Shown here: one piece after another, positions 27,042-36,817 of the stretch
Numbering within the stretch: position 1 is the stretch's first letter
Layout of the letters: each line of letters opens with the position of its first letter
Assembly: GCF_039769985.1 (NCBI RefSeq)
Contig: NZ_JBDNCH010000002.1
Coordinates: 1,612,001-1,676,000, forward strand
Reading direction: 5' to 3'
Source: Ponticoccus litoralis
GTDB taxonomy: Bacteria; Pseudomonadota; Alphaproteobacteria; Rhodobacterales; Rhodobacteraceae
DNA length: 64,000 bases
Translations under genes and position numbers: made by a program
The notes under the pieces: model-generated
What the model was told of the DNA's origin: nothing
Seen by the model: only the letters and a program-made list of their open reading frames with translations
The model's database searches: none

Positions 27042-28865
27042 ATGACAGCCACCATACTCACATCCCTTCACCCGATCCGTCCCCTGCTTGCCCTGCTGCA
27101 GGCACTTGCGCTGATGGCCGGATTGGCCGGAGCCGCCGCTGCTCAGGGCAGCCCCTTCGGATCGGACCAGCCCCTTGACCCGAGAGAGGCCTTTACCCTG
27201 TCCGTCGAGACCCTGCCGGACGGCGGTCGGGTGCTGCGCTGGGAGATCGCAGAAGGCTATTACCTATACCGGGATTACCTTTCGGTCGAGACGTCCCAAG
27301 GCGCGGCGGTCGCCTTCGACAGCGCGCCCGCCATCCAGAAGCAGGACCCCACCTTCGGGGCCGTCGGGGTCTACTACGACCAGACGGCGGTGCGGCTTCC
27401 GCCGGTGGCGGGCGCGCTGAGTGTCACCTACCAGGGCTGTCAGGAAGACGGGATCTGCTATCCGCCCGTCACCGACACCCTGCCCGCCGTCCCGGTCGCG
27501 ACGGCACCGGTCGAAACGGCGCCCGCAAGCGCGGCCCCGGTCACATCCGCCCCGGCCTCCGGCCTGACGCTCGCCGAGGACGAGGGGCTGGTCGCCGACC
27601 TGATGAACCGGGGCGGAACGGCGCTGGTGCTGCTGGGCTTCTTCAGTTTCGGATTGCTGCTGGCCTTCACCCCCTGCGTCCTGCCGATGATCCCGGTTCT
27701 GGGCGGCTTGCTGGCCGGTCAGGGCACGGCCCTGACGATGCGGCGGGGGCTGGCCCTCAGCACCACCTACGTGCTTGCCATGTCCTCCGCCTTCGGCCTG
27801 CTGGGGATCGCCGCCGCATGGTCGGGCCGAAACCTGCAGATCGTGCTGCAATCGCCCCGGGCGGTCGGCGGCGTCGCCATCGTCTTCGCGGCGCTGGCGC
27901 TGGCAATGTTCGGCCTCTTCGAGCTGCGCCTCCCGCGGGCCTGGAACGACAGGGTCGCGGCGGCGGGCGCCGGGCGGCGCGGCACCTTTGGCGGCGCGGC
28001 GGCGCTTGGGTTCACCTCGGCGCTGATCATGGGGCCCTGTGTCACCGCGCCGCTGGCCGGTGCGCTGCTGTACATCGCGCAGACCGGCGACACCGCACTG
28101 GGCGCCGCCGCCCTCTTTTCGCTTGGCCTTGGCCGGGGCGTGCCGCTGCTGCTGCTCGGGGCCTTCGGATCGAAGGCGCTGCCGCGAGCGGGCCACTGGA
28201 TGCAGGCGGTGAACCGGGTCTTCGGCTTCGTCTTCCTCGGCATGGCGGCCTGGCTTGCGGCGCGGGTCATCCCGCCTGCCGCGGGGCTGGCGGTATGGGC
28301 GGGCGTGCTGGTGCTGGCGGGCGTCTTTCTCGGCGGTCTGGACCGGATGGAAACCGGCGCCACACCCGCTGCGCGTCTGCGCAAGGCGACCGGCGCGATG
28401 GCGCTGCTTGCCGCTGCTCTCCTTGGGCTTGGTGCGGCCAGTGGCGGGAGCGATCCGTTGCGCCCGCTCGCCGGGCTGCGGGCATCCGCCGACGCGCCGA
28501 CCTCGGCCCGGGCGATCGGCTTCACCACCGTGCGCTCGGTGCCCGAGCTGGAAGCCGCCCTCGCCGAGGCGCAGCAGCCTTCGATGATCTATTTCACCGC
28601 CGAGTGGTGCGTCAGCTGCCGCGCCATCGAGCGCCGCGTCTGGCCGGACGCCGGGGTTCAGGCGGCCCTGGCCGACCTGCGGGTCATCGCCGCCGACCTC
28701 ACCGAATTCGACGCCGACAGCCAGGCGCTGCTGGAGCATCTGCGCTCTGTCGGGCCGCCGACGATGATCTTTCTTGATGCCATGGGTCGCGAGGCGCCCG
28801 GCACGCGGCTTGTCGGTGAGCCGGGGCCCGAGGATGTGATCACTGCGGCGCGGGCGGTCCAATGA
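27042..28865 (+). CDS. dsbD: Thiol:disulfide interchange protein DsbD
   Basis: A 607-residue protein passing electrons from cytoplasmic thioredoxin to periplasmic thiol proteins. The signal peptide ends near AAAAQ (residue 35). A DsbD-alpha domain has the Cys pair in TYQGCQEDGICYPP. The eight-helix beta domain has redox Cys in FTPCVLPMIP (C212) and MGPCVTAPL (C333). A C-terminal thioredoxin-like gamma domain has EWCVSCRAIE (C523, C526). All six catalytic cysteines are present. ATG 27042 sits just downstream of the candidate regulator box. It overlaps the next gene by 4 bp. Confidence 0.93.
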   Translation: MTATILTSLHPIRPLLALLQALALMAGLAGAAAAQGSPFGSDQPLDPREAFTLSVETLPDGGRVLRWEIAEGYYLYRDYLSVETSQGAAVAFDSAPAIQKQDPTFGAVGVYYDQTAVRLPPVAGALSVTYQGCQEDGICYPPVTDTLPAVPVATAPVETAPASAAPVTSAPASGLTLAEDEGLVADLMNRGGTALVLLGFFSFGLLLAFTPCVLPMIPVLGGLLAGQGTALTMRRGLALSTTYVLAMSSAFGLLGIAAAWSGRNLQIVLQSPRAVGGVAIVFAALALAMFGLFELRLPRAWNDRVAAAGAGRRGTFGGAAALGFTSALIMGPCVTAPLAGALLYIAQTGDTALGAAALFSLGLGRGVPLLLLGAFGSKALPRAGHWMQAVNRVFGFVFLGMAAWLAARVIPPAAGLAVWAGVLVLAGVFLGGLDRMETGATPAARLRKATGAMALLAAALLGLGAASGGSDPLRPLAGLRASADAPTSARAIGFTTVRSVPELEAALAEAQQPSMIYFTAEWCVSCRAIERRVWPDAGVQAALADLRVIAADLTEFDADSQALLEHLRSVGPPTMIFLDAMGREAPGTRLVGEPGPEDVITAARAVQ

Positions 28866-29681
28866 ACGCGGTTTCCCTTGGACCTCTGGTCTTTTCGCAC
28901 GAGCGCCTGCACGTGGTGATCGCCATCGCGGCCTTTCTGGGGGCGGTCGAGCTGGCGGCCTGGTTCCGGGCGACACGCTCGCCCGACGTCCACCGGTGGT
29001 CCCTGATCGTCGTGGCCTGCTGGATCGTGGCCGCGCGGGCGGGTTTCGTGCTTGCCAACCTCGACAGCTTTGCCGCCGAGCCGCTCAGTGCCCTGGCGAT
29101 CTGGCAGGGCGGTTTCGCGGCCTCCGGCGGCGCGGTCGGCCTCGGCCCTTGCCGCCCTGGCCATGCTGCTGCGGCGCCCCGGGGTGCTGCGCCCGCTGGC
29201 CTTCGCGGTGTTCGCCGGCGGTCTTGCATATACCGCAGCGGGCCAGGTCTTTCCGGTCGAGGCGCGCGGGCAGTTGCCGCAGATCGCCCTTCCGACACTC
29301 GACGGCGCGCCGGTGCCGCTTGCCGATGCCGGCGGACGCCCGGTGGTCGTGAACCTCTGGGCCACCTGGTGCCCGCCGTGCCGTCGCGAGATGCCGATGA
29401 TGATGGATCTGGCCAGCAACCGCGACGACGTGGTGGTGCGCTTCGCCAATCAGGGCGAGCCGCGCGCAACCGTCCTGCGCTACCTCGACAGCCAGGACCT
29501 GGGCGGCGAGCGGGTGCTTCTGGATCCCGAACAGCGCCTGATGGAGACCTTCGGCCTTCTCGGGCTGCCCAGCACCCTGTTCTTCGACGCCGACGGTCGC
29601 CTCGTCGCCGTGCACACCGGAGAGATTTCCCGCGCCGCACTGGCCAATCGCATGAACGACCTGTCCCCGGAGGCCCCATGA
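28862..29681 (+). CDS. Membrane-anchored TlpA-like thiol-disulfide oxidoreductase (one frameshift)
   Basis: The N-terminal 120 residues are hydrophobic with an Lgt-like start (LGPLVFSHERLHVVIAIAAF) and three to four membrane spans. The C-terminal part is a periplasmic thioredoxin fold with NLWATWCPPCRREMPMM (C170, C173) and the cis-Pro region GLPSTLFF. An extra C at 29141 breaks the frame in the membrane part; restored length is 272 residues. Such fusions of a DoxX/Lgt-like membrane part to TlpA occur beside dsbD and probably take electrons from it. It overlaps dsbD and the next gene by 4 bp each. Confidence 0.82.
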
Positions 29682-30370
29682 CATCCAGCCTGACCACCCT
29701 GACCGCCGTCGCCGGCCTTGTGCTGCTGGCGGCCTGCGCCTCCACCACGCCCGAGCCCGAGCCCGGTCCCCCGCCGCCAGACCCGATCTACGGCCCGGTA
29801 GAGGATGCCGGGCGGATCATTCCCGCCGTCCCCGAGGCGGCGCTGAGCCCGCGCAACCGGCGCCAGGAAGTGGCCTACCGGACCGACGAGGCGCCGGGCA
29901 CCATTGTCGTCGATCCCCATGCACGGTTTCTGTACCTCGTGCTCGAGGATCAGCGGGCCCTGCGCTACGGTGTCGCCGTCGGCGAACAGGGCCGGGCCTT
30001 CTCGGGCGAGGCGGTGATCCCGTTCAAGCGCGAATGGCCCCGCTGGACCCCGACGCAGAACATGCTGCGCCGCGACCCCGAGCTTTACGGACCCGTGCGC
30101 AACGGCATGGAGGGCGGTCTCGACAACCCGCTCGGGGCGCGGGCGCTGTACCTCTTCAAGGGCGGGCGCGACACGCTTTACCGCATTCACGGCACAACCA
30201 ACCCCTTCTCGATCGGCAAGGCCGTCTCTTCCGGCTGCATCCGCCTGTTCAACCAGGACATTCTGGACCTGCACGACCGTGTGCAGGCGGGCGCCCGGGT
30301 GGTGGTGCTGACCGAAGAGGAAAGCGGCAAGGGCGCCACGCCGCCGGGCCGCAATCCCGAAACCAATTGA
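29678..30370 (+). CDS. Lipoprotein L,D-transpeptidase (YkuD family)
   Basis: A 230-residue protein with a lipoprotein signal (LTAVAGLVLLAACAS, lipobox LAAC) and a YkuD catalytic domain: YRIHGTTNPFSIGKAVSSGCIRL with nucleophile C187 and the conserved His. It forms 3-3 peptidoglycan cross-links or attaches proteins to peptidoglycan. Its single catalytic Cys must stay reduced in the periplasm, which makes sense of the Dsb-type neighbours. A Pro/Glu-rich linker follows the lipid-anchored Cys. Confidence 0.88.
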   Translation: MTSSLTTLTAVAGLVLLAACASTTPEPEPGPPPPDPIYGPVEDAGRIIPAVPEAALSPRNRRQEVAYRTDEAPGTIVVDPHARFLYLVLEDQRALRYGVAVGEQGRAFSGEAVIPFKREWPRWTPTQNMLRRDPELYGPVRNGMEGGLDNPLGARALYLFKGGRDTLYRIHGTTNPFSIGKAVSSGCIRLFNQDILDLHDRVQAGARVVVLTEEESGKGATPPGRNPETN

Positions 30371-30390
30371 AACGCCACAAGGAGACCCCC

Positions 30391-31017
30391 ATGCCCAAAT
30401 CCACGCGAAGGACTTTTGTAACCGGCGGCCTGATCGTCGCAGCGACCGGGGCCGGCCTGATGTCGATGCTGCGGTCGCCCGCCTCAGCCAAGGCGCTGAC
30501 CGTCGAGGACGTGCTTTTCGATCCGGTGAACCCGGTGCTCGGCAACCCCGAGGGCGACGTCACCATCGTCGAATTCTTCGACTACCAGTGCCCCTACTGC
30601 AAGACCAACCACCCCCCGCTGACCGAGGTCGTGAAGGCCGACGGCAATATCCGCCTGGTGATGAAGGACTGGCCGATCTTCGGCGCGCCTTCGGTCCGCG
30701 CAAGTCAGCTGGTGCTGGGGGCCGCTTCGCTGGGCCGCTACGAGGACGCGAACACCGCGCTGATGGAAACCGAGGGACGGCTGGACAACCGGTCGATCGA
30801 CCGGGCGCTTGGACGGGCCGGTTTCGATGTCGCGGCCCTGGACAAGGCCTATCGCGGCGACCGCGAAAAATGGGACGCGCTGCTGAGCCGCAACAGCGAG
30901 CAGGCCAGCCTGATCGGCCTGCGCGGAACGCCCGCCTTCATCGTCGGCGAAGCGCTTTATGCCGGTGCGATGGGCGCCAGCGAACTGCGGGACGCCGTGG
31001 CCACGGCCCGTGGCTGA
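30391..31017 (+). CDS. DsbA-family thiol-disulfide protein with Tat-like signal
   Basis: A 208-residue protein. The N terminus STRRTFVTGGLIVAATGAG has a twin-arginine motif followed by a hydrophobic stretch and SPASAKA. The DsbA domain carries FFDYQCPYCKTNHPP (C67, C70) and the cis-Pro GLRGTPAFIV. The CPYC motif and gene context with dsbD are more like a DsbC/DsbG-type or ScsC-type reductive partner than a strong oxidase, but this cannot be decided from sequence. AAGGAG at 30379-30384 fixes the start. Confidence 0.88.
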   Translation: MPKSTRRTFVTGGLIVAATGAGLMSMLRSPASAKALTVEDVLFDPVNPVLGNPEGDVTIVEFFDYQCPYCKTNHPPLTEVVKADGNIRLVMKDWPIFGAPSVRASQLVLGAASLGRYEDANTALMETEGRLDNRSIDRALGRAGFDVAALDKAYRGDREKWDALLSRNSEQASLIGLRGTPAFIVGEALYAGAMGASELRDAVATARG

Positions 31018-31062
31018 CCGCGTCCCCCCAGGACACCCCGGAAAAACGGAAGGAGAAAGCAG

Positions 31063-31607
31063 ATGACAACCCCCTGACGCGCCGCGCCGCGATCCTGTCC
31101 GGCCTCGCCGGTCTTGCCGCCCCCACGGTGATCCAGGCCTCCGAGCCGGTGCGCCGCAACCTGTCCAGCTTTGTGGTGCAACGCTGGCAGGACCATTTCG
31201 ATGACCTGGGTGTTGCCACCATCGTGGCCGATACCGCATCGCGGGCGCTGCACTACTGGAACGCCGACGGGTCGGACTACCGGGTCTATCCCACCTCGGT
31301 GCCGATCTCGGAAGATCTGACCAAGCGCGGCTATACCCGGATCGTGCGCAAGAAGGTCGGCCCCGACTGGACGCCGACGCCCAGCCAGGTGGAACGCTTC
31401 GGGTGGAAATACATGCCGCCGGGGCCCGACAACCCGCTTGGCACCCATGCGCTGTACCTGTCCCGGCCCGCCTACCTTCTCCACGGCACCCACGACACCC
31501 GCAAGATCGGTCGCCGGTCCTCTGACGGCTGCATCGGGCTTTACAACGACAAGATCGCCGAGCTTTTCGAGATCACCCCCGTCGGAACACAGGTCCGGAT
31601 CATCTGA
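31063..31607 (+). CDS. Second L,D-transpeptidase, Tat-type signal (one frameshift)
   Basis: Starts at ATG 31063 after GGAAGGAG. A missing C in the C-run at 31070-31074 puts a stop after four codons. Restored, it begins MTTPLTRRAAILSGLAGLAA, a Tat-like signal, and gives 181 residues. The YkuD domain has HGTHDTRKIGRRSSDGCIGL with nucleophile C157. Together with the lipoprotein paralogue three genes upstream, it makes two L,D-transpeptidases within one thiol-redox operon. Confidence 0.85.
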
Positions 31608-31866
31608 CAGGGCGCGGACACGGGGTCTGGCCGGTGATCTGCCGGCCAGACCCGAAGCGAAGCCCCAAGGACATCGCGGGATGACTTTCTGACGTCCGGC
31701 GCCGCCCCGGCGGCCCCGTCAATGGCGGATTGTCGCGCTCTGCACGCCGCTGCCCACGGGCGGACCAGCCGGGGAACCCGCGGTCACCACATGACAGCGA
31801 CGGAGGACGCGGGCAAAGCCGGATATCGGCACGCGCATCAAGCCGTCGCGCGCGCCGACAAGCCCC

Positions 31867-34286
31867 TCAGAAGTCGAGGTTTTCCACCGTCAGCGCGTTC
31901 TGCTGGATGAACTCGCGGCGCGGTTCGACCACATCGCCCATCAGCTTGGTGAACAGGTCGTCCGCCTCGGCCATATCGTCGATCGTCACCTGCAAAAGCG
32001 TCCGCGCGTCCGGGTCCAGCGTCGTTTCCCAAAGCTGTCCGGGGTTCATCTCTCCCAGACCCTTGTAGCGTTGCAGCGTCAGACCCTTTTCGCCCTCGTC
32101 GAGGATCGCCTTCAGCAGGCCCAGCGGGCCGTAGACGATCTGGCGGCGGTCCTTGCGTTCCAGCATGGCGGCGCGGTCGTAGATGGTCTGCAGGCTTTGC
32201 GTGAAGGAGCCCGTCTTGCGCGCCTCGCCAGAGCGCAGCATCGGGCCGTCCAGCGTGCGCACCTCTTCGACGCCGCGCAGAACCCGCGCCAGCCGGATAC
32301 CCTTGTCCTGGGTGATGCGCCCGGCCCAGCCCTTTTCGTATTCCAGCGCGATCAGGTCCAGCCGCGCCGCGACCTTGTCGGCCACGCCCTGCAGGTCCGA
32401 ATCCACCGCGCCGGGCACGAAGGCCCCGGCAATCGCCGACTGTTCAAGGATGTGGCGCGGGTAATGCGTCGGGAAGGCATCCAGCACCCGCTTGAGCTGC
32501 CGCGCCTCCTCGATCACCCGGACAAGATCCTGCCCGGCGATGACCTCTCCGTTGTCCAGCGTCAGCTGCGCGCCTTCGACGCCCTGCTGGATCAGGTAGT
32601 CCTCCAGCGCGGTCTGGTCCTTGACGTAGACCTCGGACTTGCCGCGCGCGACCTTGTACAGCGGCGGCTGCGCGATATAGAGATAGCCGCCTTCGATCAG
32701 TTCCGGCATCTGACGGTAGAAGAAGGTCAGCAGCAGCGTCCGGATGTGCGCCCCGTCGACGTCGGCGTCCGTCATGATGACGATCTTGTGGTAGCGCAGC
32801 TTCTCGATGTTGAACTCGTCGCGCCCGATCCCGGTGCCCAGAGCCATCACAAGGTTGCCGATCTCCTGGCTGCCGAGCATCCGGTCAAAGCGCGCCCGCT
32901 CGACGTTCAGGATCTTGCCCCGCAGCGGCAGGATCGCCTGCGTGCGCCGGTCGCGGCTCGGTCTGGGCAGAGCCGCCGGCGCTGTCACCCTCGACGAGGA
33001 AGACCTCTGTCTGGCTCGGATCCTTCGAGGAACAATCCTTCAGCTTGCCCGCGAGGAAGTTCACATCCATCGGGTTCTTGCGCCGCGTCAGCTCGCGCGC
33101 CTTGCGCGCCGCCTCGCGGGCCATGGCGGCCTCGATGATCTTGCCGACAATCTGCTTGGCCTCGTTGGGGTTCTCTTCGAACCACTCGCCCAGCTTCTCG
33201 TTCATCAGGCTTTCGACCGCCGGACGGACCTCGGACGAGACCAGCTTGTCCTTGGTCTGGCTGGAGAATTTCGGGTCCGGCACCTTGACCGACAGAACCG
33301 CCGTCAGCCCCTCGCGCGCGTCGTCGCCGGTAAAGGTCACCTTCTCGCGCTTGGCGATGCCGCTTTCGGTCGCGTATTTCTGCAACTGCCGCGTCAGCGC
33401 GCCGCGGAAGCCCGCCAAATGCGTGCCGCCGTCGCGCTGCGGGATGTTGTTGGTGAAGGGCAGCACGTTCTCGTGGTAGCTGTCGTTCCACCACATGGCG
33501 ATCTCGACGCCGATGCCGTCGCGCTCGCCTTCCATGTAGACCGGGGCCGGCATGACCGGCTGCTTCGAGCGGTCGAGGTATTTGACGAACTCGCGCACGC
33601 CGCCCTCGTAGTGCAGCTCGATATGCAGCGGCTCTGCCGGGCGGTCGTCTTCGAGGATGATGCGCACGCCGGAGTTCAGGAAGGCCAGCTCGCGCAGGCG
33701 CTTTTCCAGCGTGTGGAAATCGTAGTCGAGATTGCTGAAGGTATCGGTCGAGGCAAGGAAGCGCACCTCGGTGCCCTTCTCGCCATTGGCATCGCCGACG
33801 ACGCGCAGATGCTCTGTCGTCTCGCCATGCTCGAACTTGGCGTAATGTTCCTTGCCGTTGCGCCAGATGCGCAGTTCCAGCCAGACCGACAGGGCGTTCA
33901 CCACGGAAACGCCGACCCCGTGCAGACCGCCCGAAACCTTGTAGCTGTTCTGGTCGAACTTCCCGCCCGCGTGCAGCTGGGTCATGATGACCTCGTACCG
34001 CGGAAACGCCCTCTTCGGCATGGATATCGGTGGGAATCCCGCGACCGTTGTCGCGCACCGACACGCTGGAATCCGCGTGAATCTTGACGTGGACGTAGTC
34101 GGCATGCCTGGCCAGCGCCTCGTCGATGCCGTTGTCCACGACCTCGTAGACCATGTGATGCAGGCCGGACCCGTCGTCGGTGTCACCGATGTACATGCCG
34201 GGGCGTTTGCGCACCGCCTCCAAGCCCTTGAGAACCTTGATTGAATCAGCGCCGTATTCCCGGGGCGCCGGTGCGGGTTCGGACAT
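31867..34286 (-). CDS. gyrB: DNA gyrase subunit B (two frameshifts)
   Basis: The ATPase subunit of gyrase. From ATG 34286: ADSIKVLKGLEAVRKRPGMY, the ATP-binding VVDNGIDEA, GGLHGVGVSVVNALS, then the TOPRIM motif VEGDSAGGSA and PLRGKILNVE, and a C-terminal QRYKGLGEMNPGQLWETT. Two single extra bases (33996 and 32958, both inside CGRCCG) break the frame; corrected length is 805 residues. Gyrase is essential, so these must be errors in the sequence. It lies downstream of recF in the conserved dnaA-dnaN-recF-gyrB order. Confidence 0.96.
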
Positions 34287-34393
34287 TGCCTGATCCTTTG
34301 TTCTTGTGCCGCAACTTATAGCGTCCGCGCCGGGGGTTGTCACGCAAAGGACACAAGATTTGGTGAGTATCCGCCGGGCCTTACCCCTCCGGA

Positions 34394-35488
34394 TTACAGC
34401 GGGACGACAGCCGAGACACCCGCCTCGTCACGCACCTCGATCCGCTGCGCCCGCGCCCCCAGTTCCGCGAAAAGCTCCGGCCCGGTTCCGGTCATCCAGG
34501 CCTGCGCGCCAAGGGCAGAGATCTCGTCGTAAAGCGCCGCCCGGCGACCCGCGTCCAGATGCGCCGCGACCTCGTCCAGCAGCACCAGCGGCGGCGCGCC
34601 CTCGTCCTCGGCCAGCGCCCGGGCATTGGCAAGGATCAGCGAGATCAGCAGCGCCTTCTGCTCGCCGGTCGAACAGTCGGAGGCCGGCACCCCCTTGGCG
34701 GCGAAGACCCCCAGCATATCCGCACGGTGCGGCCCGACAAGGCTGCGCCCCGCCTGCAGGTCGCGACCCCGGCTCTCGGCCAGCGCACCGACCAGCGCGG
34801 CCTCGTCGGCGGGCATCTCTCCCTCGCCCTGCGTCAGGGTCAGCTCGGCCACGGGAAAGGCCGTCTGCGCGCCCTCCTGCGCCCGCGCCAGCCGCGCCAG
34901 CGTCCGCAGGCGGTTGGCGTGCAACACCGCGCCGCTGCGCCCCATCTGCGCCTCCAGCGCAAGATACCAATGCCCGTCGCGAACCTGATCCTTCAGCAGC
35001 CGGTTGCGCTCTCGCATGGATTTCTCGTAATCCAGCGCCGCCTGCGCGTGATCGGGAAAGAAGGACAGGGCCAGCCGGTCAAGGAAGCGGCGCCGCCCCT
35101 CGGCGCCCTCGATCCAGAGCCGGTCCATGGCCGGCACCAGCCAGACCGCCCGCGCGATCTTCCCCGTGGCCACCTGGCTGGCAGGCTTGTCGTCGATGCG
35201 CACCACCTGGGCGGCGCCGCCCTCGGACAGGAAATCCACCTCATGCGCGCCATCCGGCCCGTCCAACACGCCCGAGACCTTCCAGCCCAGGGCCTCGGGC
35301 CGCCGCGCCATGTCAGAGGCCGCCGCCCGCCGCAGCCCGCGACCGGGGGAAAACAGCGACACCGCCTCGATCAGGTTGGTCTTGCCCGCCCCGTTCGGCC
35401 CGAACAGGGCGACGGGCCGCGCGTCCACCTCCAGCGACACCTGCTTGTGCGACCGGAAATGCGACAGGCTCAGGCGCGACAGGTGCAT
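34394..35488 (-). CDS. recF: DNA replication and repair protein RecF
   Basis: An SMC-like ATPase that loads RecA at gaps. It is 364 residues with Walker A FGPNGAGKTNLIEAVS (residues 29-44), signature motif DCSTGEQKALLISLILANA and Walker B LVLLDEVAAHLD. It is intact and transcribed with dnaN and gyrB. The 64-bp gap to dnaN carries a Roseobacter-style CTTGGTACAAATACTC...GGAGG sequence. Confidence 0.95.
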   Translation of the reverse strand: MHLSRLSLSHFRSHKQVSLEVDARPVALFGPNGAGKTNLIEAVSLFSPGRGLRRAAASDMARRPEALGWKVSGVLDGPDGAHEVDFLSEGGAAQVVRIDDKPASQVATGKIARAVWLVPAMDRLWIEGAEGRRRFLDRLALSFFPDHAQAALDYEKSMRERNRLLKDQVRDGHWYLALEAQMGRSGAVLHANRLRTLARLARAQEGAQTAFPVAELTLTQGEGEMPADEAALVGALAESRGRDLQAGRSLVGPHRADMLGVFAAKGVPASDCSTGEQKALLISLILANARALAEDEGAPPLVLLDEVAAHLDAGRRAALYDEISALGAQAWMTGTGPELFAELGARAQRIEVRDEAGVSAVVPL

Positions 35489-35552
35489 CGGATCACCGCG
35501 CTTGCGCTTCTTCTTGGTACAAATACTCTCCGCCGGAGGCTTCTGCCGCCGA

Positions 35553-36671
35553 TCACACGCGCATCGGCATGACGACGTAGACCGCGCTGGTGTCGGTCCC
35601 CTCGCGCATCAGCGTCGGGTCGCCGGAGGAATTGAACAGGAACACCGCATTCTCGCGATCCACCTGGCTTGCGATTTCCAGCAGGTACTTGGCGTTGAAC
35701 CCGATTTCCAGCCGCTCGTCGCCATAGGCCACGGCCAGCTCTTCCTCGGCGGCGCCCTGGTCCGGCGCGTTCACCGACAGGATCAGCCGGTCTTCGTCCA
35801 GCTGCAGCTTCACCGCGCGCGAGCGTTCCGAGGACACCGTCGCCACGCGGTCCACCGCCTTGGCGAATTCGCTGGCGTCGACCTCCAGCTTGCGGGTGTT
35901 GCCCTGCGGGATGACGCGCGTGTAATCGGGGAAGGTGCCGTCGATGACCTTCGAGGTCAGCGTGATGTCCGGCGTGGCAAAGCGCACCTTGGTCTCGGAG
36001 ACCGACACCGCGATTTCCATGTCGTCCTCGTCCAGCAGCTTGCGCAGCTCGCCCACGGTCTTGCGCGGCACGATGACGCCCGGCATCTCTGCCGCGCCCT
36101 CGGGCAGCGGCGCGTCGATGCGCGCCAGCCGGTGGCCGTCCGTTGCCACGCAGCGCAGCATCCGGCCATCCTCGCTGTCGGCCACATGCATGTAGACGCC
36201 ATTCAGGTAATAGCGCGTTTCCTCGGTGGAAATCGCGAATTTCGACTTGTCGAAGAGACGGCGCAGCACCTGCGCCTTGGCCTTGAAATTGGTGCCGTAT
36301 TCCGAGGTCGCCATGACCGGGAAGTCTTCTTTCGGCAGCGTCGCAAGGTTGAAGTTCGACCGCCCGGCCGAGACCGTCAGCCGCCCGGACCCGCCCTCTT
36401 CGGACAGGGTCACCAGCGCGCCGTCGGGCAGCTTGCGGACGATCTCGTGCAGGGTCACCGCGGAAACCGTCGTGCCGCCCGCGCGTTCGACCTGCGCCAC
36501 GGCCTTGTCGAGCACCTCGATGTCCAGATCGGTGGCCCGGAAGGTGACTGCCTCGCCCTCGGCCTCGATCAGCACGTTTGCAAGGATCGGTATCGTGTTG
36601 CGCCGCTCCACGACCGATTGCGCCTGCGCCACGGCGCGCAGAAGCGCCGAACGTTCCATGCTGATCTTCAT
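35553..36671 (-). CDS. dnaN: DNA polymerase III sliding clamp (beta subunit)
   Basis: A 372-residue protein of three clamp domains: MKISMERSALLRAVAQAQSV at the start, GYGDERLEIGFNAKYLLEI near the end, and the C-terminal VYVVMPMRV typical of beta clamps. ATG 36671 was chosen over an upstream in-frame ATG because it matches the conserved N terminus and leaves room for the intergenic hairpin after dnaA. Confidence 0.96.
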   Translation of the reverse strand: MKISMERSALLRAVAQAQSVVERRNTIPILANVLIEAEGEAVTFRATDLDIEVLDKAVAQVERAGGTTVSAVTLHEIVRKLPDGALVTLSEEGGSGRLTVSAGRSNFNLATLPKEDFPVMATSEYGTNFKAKAQVLRRLFDKSKFAISTEETRYYLNGVYMHVADSEDGRMLRCVATDGHRLARIDAPLPEGAAEMPGVIVPRKTVGELRKLLDEDDMEIAVSVSETKVRFATPDITLTSKVIDGTFPDYTRVIPQGNTRKLEVDASEFAKAVDRVATVSSERSRAVKLQLDEDRLILSVNAPDQGAAEEELAVAYGDERLEIGFNAKYLLEIASQVDRENAVFLFNSSGDPTLMREGTDTSAVYVVMPMRV

Positions 36672-36782
36672 CGTCCCCAGCCCTCTTCGCGTGTCCCGGA
36701 GGCGCACCCTAGCTTGGGCCAGCGCTTGCTCCAAGGCCGTTTTGTCTGTTTTCGGATTGTTTTAAAAGGGCGTCAAGGCATC

Positions 36783-36801
36783 GGGGGGCACGCAGCCCCC
36801 C
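36783..36801 (-). terminator. Hairpin between dnaA and dnaN
   Basis: GGGGGG and CCCCCC separated by CACGCAG form a strong stem-loop 17 bp past the dnaA stop. There is no T-run on the minus strand, so partial termination or attenuation before dnaN is more likely than full termination. Confidence 0.5.
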
Positions 36802-36817
36802 TTGTGGTAAGCAGGGC

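Noticed and set aside
32071..33138. 355-codon plus-strand open frame across gyrB
   Set aside because: Entirely within the gyrB coding region on the other strand, with no homology-like motifs.
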